Part shown: positions 21,250-32,455 of the stretch, piece by piece
How positions within the stretch are numbered: the first letter of the stretch is position 1
How the letters are laid out: every line of letters starts with the position of its first letter
Assembly: GCA_030847615.1 (NCBI GenBank)
Contig: JAUMIR010000004.1
Span: forward strand, 273,071,501-273,135,500
From: Gambelia wislizenii
Lineage: Eukaryota > Chordata > Lepidosauria > Squamata > Crotaphytidae
DNA length: 64,000 nucleotides
Direction of reading: 5' to 3'
Notes under the pieces: model-generated
Told to the model about the DNA's origin: nothing
Database searches by the model: none
The model's input: the letters and a program-made list of their open reading frames with translations, nothing else
Made by a program: the position numbers and the translations under genes

Positions 21250-22760
21250 AATACAAATCTGTTACAAATGCAAAACTCTAGGTTATACATTTATAACTAT
21301 GATCATGAAATCCAGCGATTTAAAATTAGTACAAAATTGCAATCTCTCTCCCCTATCAAAAATTACACCCCAAAGTAACAAAATAATGTGAGTCATTAAT
21401 CATTTTCACACACACACACACCAAGTAAAATCACTGGTATTTAACATTTGAAATCATTTTATTTTAAAATCATTGTTAACATGTTGAGGAGCAATAACTT
21501 AACTTTGAACAAATTATTGCCATGTTTTTAAAATGAATGGCTACCAAATTGTCTCAAATGTGACCTTTTATATATGTTCATGTACTTTTTTAATTCTGGA
21601 TGTCAGATTTTCAAAAAAGTACCAGAAATACCACTCTGTCTATCCATCTCCTAATAGTTAAGACTTTAAAATCTTTCCACCACTTAGAAATCTCCAAACT
21701 TGCAGTTCCCAGTAGCAGTGCTATCAAGGTCTTATTTTGGAAATGCTCATTTTGACCCTCATAAGATGTTGAGTAACTTTCCTTTTTCACTGTGTGTTGG
21801 TCACTTTTCACATCCAATTAACCACTGAGCTCTTTTGACCACTGAAGACAAAACATCTTTTTAATAGAACCTAGAAGTAATATATCCCTATATCTTTTTT
21901 TTTCCTGCTTACCCAAAGAGCAGTATTTTCACAGACTCTTTAATTAAAAGCTTTCTTTGTGAGGCTTCTAATTAAAATGAAGCAACTATGCATGAACGTA
22001 GTAAAATTGAACTGTTTGAAACATGAGTGCATTTCTGTGAGGATCTTTTTTTAAACTCCTTTTTCCAATTTTCCTTGTAAGAAGAGTTGCTGTTGTTTCT
22101 TTGTAAATATGGTCTCTAGTTGAGTGGCTTAACAAAATAAAGACAGATGGCAGTGGATTATCTGTAACACTTTGTTAAAACAGCAGCACATTCACCACAA
22201 ATCTTTCTAGTGCACTGTATGAAGGCTTGTCCAACATAATTTTGTCACAATTTAGTCACAGGCCAGTCAGGGAGTAGCAACTTGAAGGAACTTCATAATT
22301 GATGTATTTAAATATGCTGACAGCAGAATCATATTTTGCTGGAAGTTAGGCTCCTGCATAAGCTTCATATGGATCCCATGAATGGAACTCCACTCATAAG
22401 ATCCTCCTGCTTGAAAAAGGAGTAGTGGGGCAGGATATTTTTTGCCAAACCCTCCTTTCTTCTGCATGTATCCCTCGGAAAGTATCTCCAGAAGGTTGGA
22501 GGGGACCCTCTGGAATAGGATGTGAGATGGAACTAGATGGTGCAGGGGCAAGGTGGAACTGATAGAATTCACCTCCTTCCTGCAGCAGAAGAGGAGGTGG
22601 TCTATTGCAGAGGTGGGCAACCGCACAGGGGCCAATAGCCCCCTATGATCCCTCCATAAGCCACCTCCCCAACAAGCCCAAATGCCTCCATTTTTCTTAC
22701 AGTCCTTCTCAAAAGGGTGATGGAAAGTAATGTTACATCACTTCCTGTCACCATTAGTGG
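21250..22760. other. No gene seen
   Basis: AT-rich, non-coding, with a short (CA)n at 21410-21420. Confidence 0.4.
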
Positions 22761-22844
22761 GAAATGGAAGCATTTCGGATGAATATGAAGTTCTTGGATG
22801 CCTGCAGAGACTGGGAGTATTTTCATGCATCCGATTGTTTAACA

Positions 22845-22864
22845 GAGGGGCGGGGTATAAATAA

Positions 22865-22902
<38 letters not shown>
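22845..22902 (+). repeat. L2-like LINE 3' tail with (GAT)n microsatellite
   Basis: GGGGCGGGGTATAAATAATT is followed by 11 GAT units at 22869-22902. The GGCGGGGTATAAAT motif followed by a simple repeat is a common 3' end of L2-like LINEs in reptiles; the family call is tentative. Confidence 0.5.
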
Positions 22903-23142
22903 CTTTGGGGTACTTTCTGTGTGATATTGGGGTGAAAACCACTATTTTTTAAAATAAAAATCAGGGGTTGGTAGGCTTTGAGGAAGAGGGGGTTCAGGAC
23001 CCCAAAAGGGGGTTCCAGGGGACACATGCAACCCAGTAGCCACACTGTACCCAACCGAGCTCTACTGGAACTTAATCCCTTCCAAAAATGAAAGGCATCC
23101 TTTTATTTACAAAAAAGTCTTGATCCATTCCTAATAGTCTAA

Positions 23143-23760
23143 GGAGATTATCAGATGTGGCAAATATGTCATGATAATGATAATGATAATGATGACATGA
23201 TATCGCGAAAGTGCTTCCCTATCACATGACAACGTCTTCTCATATTCTCCAAGCATTCCACTCCTGTGAAAAAGGCTTTCTTTTTTATTAATAGGCCAAG
23301 CTGTCAATTGATCACCCATGGCATTTTTTTCACATTATTGCCAGCATCTGAAATCACGTCCCATTATGCTCTTGTAAATACAGCATCAATGGGAGGTCCC
23401 CACCAGAACACTTCCAGGTGAGAACATGAAAACTAGACATGGGATGATCTTTTTATGAATCTCCCGTGTTGCTGGTAAATTTTTAAGTGTGTTTCAGTGC
23501 TTGTGGGTTCATCTTCTTTGTTAATGTTGGTGTTTTTAGACTTTTAAGCGCGCTCACATCTTCTCACGAGAACTGCTGAGATCACACGCCCTGGTGAATG
23601 TGGAAGTAAACAGAACTAGTAGTCGTGCTCCAATAATTTGGGGGCTGCTCTTTCTCATTTTTATAGCAATATGTGATAAAAAGGGTTATTATGCTGGGAC
23701 ACACACACTTTTAAATATAGTGGGACAACAAAGTTTTTAGACGCTCATCTGATAATCTCC
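23143..23760. mobile_element. PIF/Harbinger-like MITE, copy B1
   Basis: The inverted termini are GGAGATTATCAGATG and CATCTGATAATCTCC, flanked by the 3-bp duplication TAA on both sides (23140-23142, 23761-23763). Length is 618 bp. A (GATAAT)n-like run lies at 23170-23196. No transposase. Copies B2 (25576) and B3 (29066) share the termini. Confidence 0.75.
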
Positions 23761-24133
23761 TAAGGGTCAAGCTAGCTTATTTGTATTTACAGTATTTATT
23801 AGTTATATTTACATCCTGCCATTCCTCTAATGGGCCTGAGACAGGATACTTCACTCTCCTCCTTCCTACAACTTTACTTCCACACCAACCCTGTGATCAG
23901 GCTGAGACACAGTGATTTGCCAAAAGATAGTTAATGAACTTTTGATTTAGGACTTTATCAGATGGGGCTATAATAGCAGAATTACAGTGTGACAATACCA
24001 CAAATGGGTTCCCTTTATCTCATAATGTTGTTGTCCTCCCATGGTCAATATGTGCTCCACTCATTAATGGCTCATCACTTTTCATTGATGGAAAAATCCA
24101 TGAATAGCCTTTGATATCCCTCTTTTCGCAGTA

Positions 24134-24407
24134 CAGTAGCACCCCTTTATCTGCTGATTCACCAACCGCTGATTCAATTATCTGCGGTTGGCAACAGTAA
24201 GAGGTGGATGGGGGATGGAGGGGAGGAAGCTTCCATGGTGGCAATGGTGATGGGGGGCTAAGAGAGGGGAGAAGTGGTCTTGCTTCCCTTCTCCCTTCGC
24301 CCCCCCCCAGATGGCTTCTGTGGCAGCTTCCATGTTCGCTATTATCTGCAGAATTCATTATCCAGGGGGGCTGGAACCAATCCCCCATGAATACGGGGGT
24401 CCTACTG
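24134..24407. mobile_element. Tigger-type MITE, copy d
   Basis: The termini are CAGTAGCACCCCTTTATC and ATACGGGGGTCCTACTG, with TA at 24132-24133 and 24408-24409. It belongs to the same subgroup as 5447 and 55513. Confidence 0.8.
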
Positions 24408-24409
24408 TA

Positions 24410-25327
24410 TTGATGAGCATGCAAAATCACAACCCATTGTAATCGTGCAATTACAGCATGAATGGATGGTCCTTTCCCCCCTTCCCTTTCCCAACAAGAA
24501 CACAAGACAGACAGGACACTGTTTTCATGAACTGTCACCTTTTCTTGGTATGCTTTTATCTTTGTTTAGGTGTTTCTTTGTTGATTTCTTTTGTTATTTA
24601 TGTGTTTTTGATGTGTTTAAACAAAGTTATGTCTTCTTGCGAGAACAGCTAAAATCTTGCTCATACAAAATCACAGAAGTAAAGTTTTATTCTTAAATTG
24701 CTAGTGGTGGTCATACAATGATTCTATGGCAGTAGTATTGCATGATTATGGCATAGTATCATACAATTACGGTGTTGTGCAATAATTACTGTAATCAAGC
24801 CACTATGTTTCTGCTTCCTAAATACAGCAGTGGGATTACAGCATTTTAAGATGGTAGTCTGATAAAATCCTCAGTCTAGAACTACTAGGTCTCAAGGTGC
24901 TGGCTGAAATCTCAGGGGATTCTGCTTCTCTGTGTTTGTAGGCAGGGAGACAAATCTCAAAGTGAGCAGCACTGGAGGAGAAAGTTTGATTTATAAATGT
25001 GAGGAAGTTTCAGAATCTGGGCACACATCTTCACTCATTGCCCAATGGCAACAGGGATATCTGTATCTGCAAAAGTGCTTATATGTGTATCGTACTTAGG
25101 AACGTTGATGATCCAAAAGACCAGAAGGAAGAAGAAGGGGGTGGGAAGATGAATGTTCTGTCAAGAATTTGCCATTTGGAGCAAGTTAAGAGTGCAGTGC
25201 CAGCAACATCACTCATGACTGTCTTTCTTATACAAGCCATGGCAGCAGTGATGTAAGGCCTAGAAAAAGAAAATAAAAACTCTGTAGGACTTGTACTGAG
25301 ACTTCTAGAAGCCCCAGCATCAGCACT
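24410..25327. other. No gene seen
   Basis: No recognisable coding or RNA feature. Confidence 0.4.
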
Positions 25328-25490
25328 GTTGTTGTTGTTTGGCTTCAAGTCATTTCTGACTTATCGTGACACTAATATGAACCTATCACAGGGTTTTCTA
25401 AGGGCTGAGAGTGTGTTACTTGCCTAGGGTCACCCAGTGGGTTTTCATAGCTGAGCAGGGATTTGAATCCTGGTCTCCAGAGTCACTTAT
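25328..25490 (-). mobile_element. Sauria-type SINE, minus strand
   Basis: It starts (GTT)n then GGCTTCAAGTCATTTCTGAC and GAACCTATCACAGGGTTTTC. It continues with AGGGTCACCCAGTGGGTTTT and the reverse B box GGGATTTGAATCC, and ends TGGTCTCCAGAGTCA. The 5' tRNA-like head is cut at about 25490. Confidence 0.8.
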
Positions 25491-25575
25491 AGCATAGAGC
25501 AGTGTTTCTCAACCAAGGTCCACTTTAGATGTTTCTTGTGTGCAGTAAGTAAGGCCAAGTGGGATTTGAGACCTA

Positions 25576-25888
25576 GGAGATTTTCAGACACCTCTTGCCG
25601 CACAAGCAGCCTCCGGAGCAGTAATGAGGCTGCTGTGTGGCAAGGGGTCCATTTTGGATTATGCCGTTTCTCTCTCGGCATTGTCCGTGACTGTTGCGGC
25701 TAGCATTGGAGGCGGCCGCGCTGTTTTTCACTCACAGAAGTTGTCCATGAGTAAAAAACAGTGCAGCTGCCTTCAATGCTAGCCGCAACAGTCACGGACG
25801 ATGCCGAGAAAGAAACAGCATCATCCAAAATGGACCCCTTGCCACGCAGCAGCGTCGTTACTGCTCCGGAGGTTGTCTGAAAATCTCC
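25576..25888. mobile_element. PIF/Harbinger-like foldback MITE, copy B2
   Basis: This 313-bp element is essentially one long hairpin. The left arm has CCTCCGGAGCAGTAATGA, GTCCATTTTGGATTATGCCG and GTGACTGTTGCGGCTAGCAT. The right arm carries their near-exact reverse complements in mirrored order. The termini are GGAGATTTTCAGACA / TGTCTGAAAATCTCC, with CTA duplicated on both sides (25573-25575, 25889-25891). The arms are about 150 bp and highly similar, suggesting a young copy. Confidence 0.8.
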
Positions 25889-26091
25889 CTAGTGAGAAAG
25901 GTGGCAACTGCTTCAGTTAATAGATACATCTAGCCACCAGCACGCCTACCAAAAATGCATTGTACCCTTCCCTTGGCTCTGAGTTGCCACATTGCCTGAT
26001 AAGCTGGGCTTTGCCCCAGTTCCTGGCCCATTTACCCATATTGCCCTTTCCACCATCAGCTGGTCCAGAAGCAGTTCCAGTCTGAGCACCT

Positions 26092-26492
26092 TGTCAGGAT
26101 ACTGGGACATACAGTAAGTAGATTTTCCCTGTAAAGAGCTGGAACAAACAGTCTGCTCTTTGCAGAAGCAGGTTAGCTGGGTAACTGTATCAATATTGAC
26201 TGAGCCCAGGAGCTGAGCTGGTGCAGGGCTGGATTGAGAGCTAAGTAGTTCTGCTTTGGATTTTACAATGTGAAGATGTTCTGTGTTGGATTTCACACAG
26301 GAAAGATGCTTTTCTTTTGAATGCTGTATATATTTGTAAATAATCTTCATTATGCTCAAGTAAAGGAGAAGATTTTTTACACAAAGCCTGTGTCTGTGTC
26401 TTTATTCTGATGCCTGAAGGAACAACACTCTGCTGTTTATTTTTGCTGCCTGGACCTGTTTAGGTATCCAGTGCACACTATAACACCTGACA
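26092..26492. mobile_element. Solo LTR, about 400 bp, TGTCAGG...CCTGACA
   Basis: The ends are the 7-bp inverted pair TGTCAGG / CCTGACA. The flanking 5-mers are CACCT and CACCA (4 of 5 identical). The interior is non-coding and AT-rich, with TGTATATATTTGTAAATAAT. Length and termini match the solo LTR at 54211-54610, but I cannot show sequence identity by eye. Superfamily unassigned; orientation not decided. Confidence 0.6.
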
Positions 26493-26794
26493 CACCAACC
26501 CTTGCCTGCCTCCCTTTATGACATCACTAGGACCCATCCACCCAGACTTAGACTTTTACCCTACACTTTGTGGGAATTGGAATCTGCTGACCTGGCAACC
26601 CTGGAATGACCACAATTGGCCACCCCTGATTTGAACAAATCCCTAGTTTCAGTGCAATGGTCTAATTACTGCATTACACAGGCTGTCATGTTCTGTTTTA
26701 GCCATGTGTCTACTCCATTTGTTTAGAAAGGTGGGAGTACATTGCCTATTTTTAATACCTAAAGGATGCAGCAAAAGCCAGAATATTAGAGTCA

Positions 26795-27036
26795 TTAAAT
26801 CATAGGGTTGGAACTACAAAAGCCATCTAGTCCAAACATGCATGAATACACAGTTAAAGCATTTGTAGGAGGAGGTCATTCAAGCTTTGTCTAAAGACTT
26901 TCAAAGAAGGAGACTCCACAACCCTTCAAGGCAGCTTATTCCACTGTCAAAGAGCTCTGACTATCCAGAAGTTCTTTCCAATGTTTGGGTAGAATCTCTT
27001 GTCTTGTAAATTGAATCTATTGGTTCAAGTCCTGGG
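26795..27036 (-). mobile_element. CR1 3' fragment, left part of a split copy
   Basis: TCATAGGGTTGGAACTACAA, AAGCCATCTAGTCCAA and GAAGGAGACTCCACAACC mark a diverged minus-strand CR1 3' end. It breaks off after TTCAAGTCCTG and resumes at 27669 (AGCAGTAGAAAACAAACTCC) through about 27925. The gap is a Harbinger-like MITE. Confidence 0.75.
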
Positions 27037-27668
27037 GCTGGTCTAGACAAGAGCATATAATGCCGATTCCTGTGCATTATTGCAAATTCACAGCAGTATT
27101 CATTTGTCTCCACAGTCTTTTGGCAAAATCAATAATATGAGAAGCTATCCACGTTTTAAGTTCACATGCCTGCAAATCAAGATGGTGACCAAATAAATTA
27201 GCATGTTATTTTTCTCCACACATTGTTGCTGCTGCACAGTACAGTATTTCTTTTACCTTTAAACCATAGGTACACAAGTGCAACCTTCTGCTAAAAAATG
27301 GTATTTGATTGCCTTGGAGCAGCAAAAAAGTGCACAATCAGCAATGCGAAAATCCAAAACTGCACTTCTAGCCACTTCCTTGCTGGCAAGCCTGCCCCCT
27401 GCACATGTCCGACCAATCCACTGTCCACTTCCACTCCTCTCTAAGAATGTACACTGTCCTGAATTGATTATCCAAATAAGTGATGATGCATATTCTCATA
27501 CACTATTTTAGAAACTTCAGGAGAAGCCACAAGGGGATTTCCTGCATAGTTTTTGGAGTTTTTTGTCCCCCCTCCTTTCAAATAAGGCGAATCACCACAG
27601 GATCTCGTTAGAACAAAAGGTATTCTCTTCAAATTCTATGAGAAGTGTTTTCACCATCTAAAGAACCC
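27037..27668. mobile_element. Harbinger-like MITE, copy C1, inside a CR1
   Basis: The left end is GGGCTGGTCTAGACAAGAGC and the right end is the reverse of GGGGTTCTTTAGATGGTG. Internal blocks CATTTGTCTCCA, TTTTGGCAAA, CAAATCAAGATGGTG and AAAAGGTATT match the copy at 48503-49133 in opposite orientation. It interrupts the CR1 at 26795-27925, which defines its borders independently. Confidence 0.65.
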
Positions 27669-27925
27669 CCGTAGCTTTTGTAGCAGTAGAAAACAAACTC
27701 CCCCCATCTTCTACACAGTATCCCTTCAGGTATTTAAATAAGACTATCATATCACATCTCAAACTTATCTTCTCTGAGCTAAACATATCCAGCCCCTTAA
27801 GCTGTTCCATGCAGAACTCAGTTTTCAGACTCATTGCCATCTTGGTTGTCCTTCTCTGGACAAATCCATTTAGTCAATCTCCTTCTTCAAGTGTTGTACC
27901 CAGAATTGGATACAGTTCCAGATAA
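27669..27925 (-). mobile_element. CR1 3' fragment, right part of a split copy
   Basis: A minus-strand frame at 27658-27840 has LFKYLKGYCVEDGGSLFS, the CR1 ORF2 C-terminal motif. TTGGTTGTCCTTCTCTGGAC and GTGTTGTACCCAGAATTGGA continue it. It pairs with 26795-27036. Confidence 0.75.
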
Positions 27926-27929
27926 AATG

Positions 27930-29065
27930 GAACCCCCTCCCCACCTTATCCACACAATAGCATTTCACACCCCTTACCCTCCACTCTGGCTTGCTTCCAG
28001 CAATACAGCAGGACTGACAGAGAGAAATGTTCCTGTAGTACAGATGCAGACCTGCATATTATTCACCTTTTAGTTTTTTCTTTTTCCACTTCCACCTCTT
28101 GGACCACCTTCATTCTTGCCCATATCTCCCTGATGAATGGCACACTGCTGCCAGGTGCTAGTCCAATCATCAGACAACCTTGCCATCCTCAGTTGTGCTA
28201 CTGATCCCATCATAGGCTAGCTCCAATTAGTCTGACACCTTATCTTGTAAGACCCTCATGGCCCTATTCACTTTTCTATGAAGCACAGTGTGGGTATGCA
28301 CATACAATGTAATTGTCCAGGAAACTAATTGTTTGACCTTGAGTACTAGGTAAGACAGAACTGGGTCCATAACTTTGCTAGAATTAGTAAGAGAACACAA
28401 AGCACTGGATTTCTCCATATTCTTTTGAAAGACACAATGACAGACCCATTTCAGTAATGTTATAATACTAGGATCTTAGCTTTCTCTCCCCTTTCTAAAT
28501 CATCCAGAAACACCATGAAGAAAGACTGAAATGCATCTGTTGAAAAGTACTGTGGGTTGTTTTTTTTAAAGGGGTATCATATAAACTAGTATAACACATG
28601 ACAAGCTCTTTTTGCTAAATAAATAAATAAAAGTCAGCAATATCACATAATCAACAGAGAGCTCATAATCAGAATGACCTCCAAACATCAAATAGGTTTA
28701 TTCCACCCCCATTACCATCAACCTAAGCCGATGAGTTAAGAACCATTTTCACACACGTTTGTCACTTCAGTGGATGTGTCAGTGTATTTATCACTGAGCA
28801 GGCAGAAAGTAACCTTACCACCCCTCTTTTCAATCACATTAATAGCCGTGTGAATATTTGACTGAATCAGAGCAATGAATACAAAGGCTGAGTTCTTGTA
28901 TGCAGAATGGTATTTCATTTCTATAACAGCAAGTTATCATGATTGTTATTATATCTGATCCATGTAGTTTATTTATCCTTGTTGTCTATCTCAAGGTCAG
29001 ACACAAGCTCTAGCATACAAATAAAGGGTAGCTGTATTGACCACAATATACATTCTAAAGTACAT
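27930..29065. other. No gene seen
   Basis: Only a short (TAAA)n at 28616-28632 is notable. Confidence 0.4.
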
Positions 29066-29605
29066 GGAGATTATCAGACAGGAATGCAAAAAGTGCTCCT
29101 GTCCCACAATCTCCACTCCCGCCCGTCCCACCACAATCACCCTCCCCACCACACATATCTCCCCTCCCACTGACAGTGCAGCCCAGGAGTGAAAGCCCAT
29201 GGATTCTTGCAAGAAGATGTGAACACGGGAAGTTCAAAAATAAAAATAACACAAAATAGTGACAGCAAGCACAAAAACACACTTTAAAATTAACAAGTAA
29301 CTCGGGGAAGGTCATAAAAAGAGGGTAGCTTACCTGAATGTCCCAATCTCACCTGGAAGTGTTCTGGCAGGGACCGCCCATTGACACTGGGATCTTGCCA
29401 GCGAAACAGGGCACTTTGTCACACATATGAAAATCCATGACATAAATGGAATGGAGAATCTATTGACGGCTTCTCTCGTCAATACAAAACAGCACCCACA
29501 GAACGGAAGCAGAACGAATTCATGACGATGTTGTGTGGTAAGGGAGCCCTTTTGTGATCTTCTGGCATTGTTGTAATGCCACTTTTGACACATCTGATAA
29601 TCTCC
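29066..29605. mobile_element. PIF/Harbinger-like MITE, copy B3
   Basis: The termini GGAGATTATCAGACAGG and CACATCTGATAATCTCC are shared with copies B1 and B2. The flanking 3-mers are CAT and TAT, so one position has changed. Length is 540 bp. No coding capacity. Confidence 0.65.
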
Positions 29606-31042
29606 TATATTACGGTAATATCTTTACCACTTTATTGATATAATATCTGTTAGTGTCTTAAGGTGTAAAGTGTAAGTTCGGTTTACGTCTGTACAACTTG
29701 CCTCTTTGGTCACTGCAGAGGTTGGCATTCTCTGCTGACTGCACAACAACTAAATCCACCTTTTAGGCTGCTGCAGTCTCCATAACACTAGCCAGTGGAG
29801 AGCAAGGTGGTACAGTACTTAGCTATGTTCCTGCTGGATGCACAGCAATATCATTTTCCAGCACTTGCAGAGGAGCCCCCAGGAGGTCCTGGAGGATGCC
29901 TTTCACTAGGTGCTTCTCCAAAACTCCCTGCACCAGCCAGTAAATGGCTGTGTTGAGAGGTTGCAGCAGCAGTTGGAGGCTAATGAGAAGACATGTCATT
30001 GTTCTGCCTGTGTGGAACTTAATGATACATTTCCTGGTACAGGATCTTGGTCAATATATCATCATCATCTGGTCCCAGCAATCACATGAGAAGCCACATT
30101 CTGCACCAGGTGAAGTTTCTGAGTTATCTTCAAAGGCAGCCCCACACAGAACATATTATAATAGAAATGAAGTACCCAATAGGCAATATACAAGCATAGT
30201 GTTGTCTGTTAAGGATAACAATTTATGTGAAGTGGGGTGTGGACAAAGTGCACCTCTTAGGCTGCATGCATCCCACCCAGGGCATTTTTGTGACCCTCTC
30301 AAAAGCTCCCTTCCCATGCCTCCACCCCATAAAATAGTTTTTTTAAACTCTCCATGACCAGTGGTGCCCCAAGAAGCCGCTAGAGAGTATGGAGGGCAAT
30401 TTTACCATAGGCTGTTTTAAACCGAGGGGGGGCTCTTTTTTTTCAAATTTTAAAGTAACTTCTGATTACCTTTGGTTTGGGGAAAGGAATATATCTTGGG
30501 GTAAAACAGTTTGGGGAAATACAGCAAAATTGTTCCCCATGTCCCTTAAAAGGCATAAGGGACCTTTCTGGTTTTTTTAAAAAAATCAGGAATGTTAGTG
30601 TGGAGGATACAGCTTTCAGAACTCTGGTGGGTAAGGGACCTCAAACTTCTTGGGGTCCATGCAAAATATATGGAATTTTAATTTTGGTACTTTCTTGGTT
30701 GCTCCACATGAGTTATTATGAAGACAAACACTGGGACTTAAGAAACATGAATGACTGTCATCACCAAACAAACAAATTAGAGATGAGCCTGTTCTTATCT
30801 TTTATTGTTCCATGAATATGCTCTCTCCGTGTATTCTGTTCCTTCCTAACTTTGATAGAACTTGAATAATTGCAATGTCATTCCTAGAATAGGAGCACAT
30901 GCAGTTTGCAGTTTTTCTCCATCTTACAGTTACTTCAGTTCATTTGCTTTGTTTTTCATCTATACATTGCCTATGGCCACAGAAACACTGATTTTAAAGA
31001 AAATGCTTCCAGACAAAGGCAACCTCGACGTGTTCAAATTTT
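29606..31042. other. No gene; possible L2-like LINE 3' UTR near 30045-30170
   Basis: GGTGAAGTTTCTGAGTTATC and TCAAAGGCAGCCCCACACAG resemble the 3' untranslated region of reptile L2-like LINEs. The call is tentative. The rest shows nothing I can name. Confidence 0.3.
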
Positions 31043-31104
31043 GATTGTGTCAAGATATTTTTTTGTATGGTTGAACACCATACAAAAAGAATCTTGATAC
31101 AATC
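31043..31104. repeat. 62-nt imperfect hairpin
   Basis: The left arm starts GATTGTGTCAAGATATTTTT and ends TTGTATGG. The loop is TTGAACA. The right arm starts CCATACAAAAAGAATC and ends TTGATACAATC. Arms are about 27-28 nt with few mismatches. It could be a small relic MITE or, less likely, a small-RNA precursor. Confidence 0.5.
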
Positions 31105-31404
31105 ATATGTATGACTGCATCACAATTACTTTTTGTCCTATTCTTTGAATGAGCATGTATGTCTTGCTAATACAGAAAAGAGGAGGGGCAGGAAGACAGA
31201 TTCAAACTGAAGAAATGTGTGACTGTGGCAAACAAAATGTTCTGAACAAAATTCAGAAATAAAAATGGAACAAACAATGAATGATGTCTCATGTATCATT
31301 ACTATTTCAGAAAGAAGACCCTGTATGTAATTTGGAACTACACAATATGGAGGGGGGGAACAGAATGAGGAGAATTTCAAAAGCTGTTACAAGTATACTT
31401 TACA

Positions 31405-31523
31405 GTCCTCTCTGTGTGTATGCCTTTAAGTCACCTGTCAATTTATGGTGACCATGAATTTCATAGAGTTTTCTTAGGCAAGGAATAGTCAGAGGTGGTT
31501 TTGCCAGTTCCTTCCTCTGAAAT
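31405..31523 (-). mobile_element. 5S/Sauria-type SINE 3' part, split by a solo LTR
   Basis: CTTTAAGTCACCTGTCAATT, GTTTTCTTAGGCAAGG, TTTTGCCAGTTCCTTCCTCT and GAAAT match the copy at 18670. The sequence resumes after the LTR at 32249 (GAAATATAGACTGCAG) for about 20 bp. Confidence 0.65.
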
Positions 31524-32248
31524 TGTCTGGGAAAGCAGCCCAAAATGCCAGCAGGATAAACAAGGTCTGGGAAAGCAGCCAAGCCCCAGTGATAGCAAAG
31601 TTAATTAGGGAGAACCAGATAAGGTTCAGAACAAGCAAGGTTCCGTTTCTTGAAGAAGCAGCAATACAGGCAAGAAGGCACAAAGAGAAGAGTCCAGAAT
31701 ACAGTCCAAAGGTCAAGGCTTACAGAAGGCAGCGTAGTCAAGAAGTAGGTCCGTGGGTCAGCAGGATCAGGCAACAATGTAGTCAAGAACAGTCTGAGGT
31801 CAAGGCACGAGTCAAGGCAGCAAGGATTAAGGCAACAAAGTCTGCAAGAAGCTTTCACTAGGAAGATCAGTTTATCTCTGACAAAGCCTCCATTGCCTCT
31901 CCCAGCACATAAAAAGCATTAAGGCTTTGCAAGGTGTTTTTTAATGAACAGGTTTTTCTCATAAAGTCTCAGAGACTTCCTTTGAGTTCCTTTTGAGCTC
32001 ACTGCTTGGTATACGATGGTGGAGGTAAGTCCCTCTCTTCTTCGTCGTCCTTATCTAAGTGGGCAGGACTCTCTGCTGGGGCTGATGCTAACACACTCGG
32101 ACCAGGCTCTTCCTCTGTTCAAGCCACTGGGTTGGCAGGGTCCCCTGCTGGCACAGGTGCAGATAAACCTGTGCCACGGTCCCTAGAGTCATTCCCTGCC
32201 ATGTCCTTCTCTGACTCTATAGCCTCATCAGGCTCACGGGGCATGACA
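31524..32248 (-). mobile_element. Solo LTR, TGTCATG family, 5-bp TSD GAAAT
   Basis: On the minus strand it runs from TGTCATGCCCCGTGAGCC to CTGCTTTCCCAGACA (725 bp). It is flanked by a perfect GAAAT duplication at 31519-31523 and 32249-32253. An ATG at LTR positions 5-7 opens a 41-codon acidic frame (32244 to 32119). It lies inside a SINE. Confidence 0.85.
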
Positions 32249-32255
32249 GAAATAT

Positions 32256-32455
32256 AGACTGCAGACATACGAGCTTTAACTATAATGGCTCCATACTATG
32301 GAATCCTAGGATTTTTAGTTTGTTGTGGCACCAGAGCTCTCTGACAGAGAAGGCTAAATATCTCACAAAGCTACAAATTCCAGAATTCCATAGCACTGAG
32401 TCATCGCAGCTAAAGCAGTGTCAATTACATTATTTCTGCAGTGTGTCAGCAGCCA
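32256..32455. mobile_element. Palindromic MITE (CTGCAG family)
   Basis: The left half has GACTGCAGACATACGAGC and TATGGAATCCTAGGA. The right half has ATTCCATAGCACTGAGTCAT and TTTCTGCAGTGTGTCA. The central GGCACCAGAGCTCTCTGACA block is shared with 3252. Confidence 0.6.

Noticed and set aside
24020..24538. 172-codon minus-strand frame
   Set aside because: It crosses a Tigger MITE and both flanks with low-complexity proline/leucine text; no domain seen.
25681..25810. GC-rich hairpin as a CpG-island promoter
   Set aside because: The sequence is the centre of a foldback MITE, which accounts for its composition.
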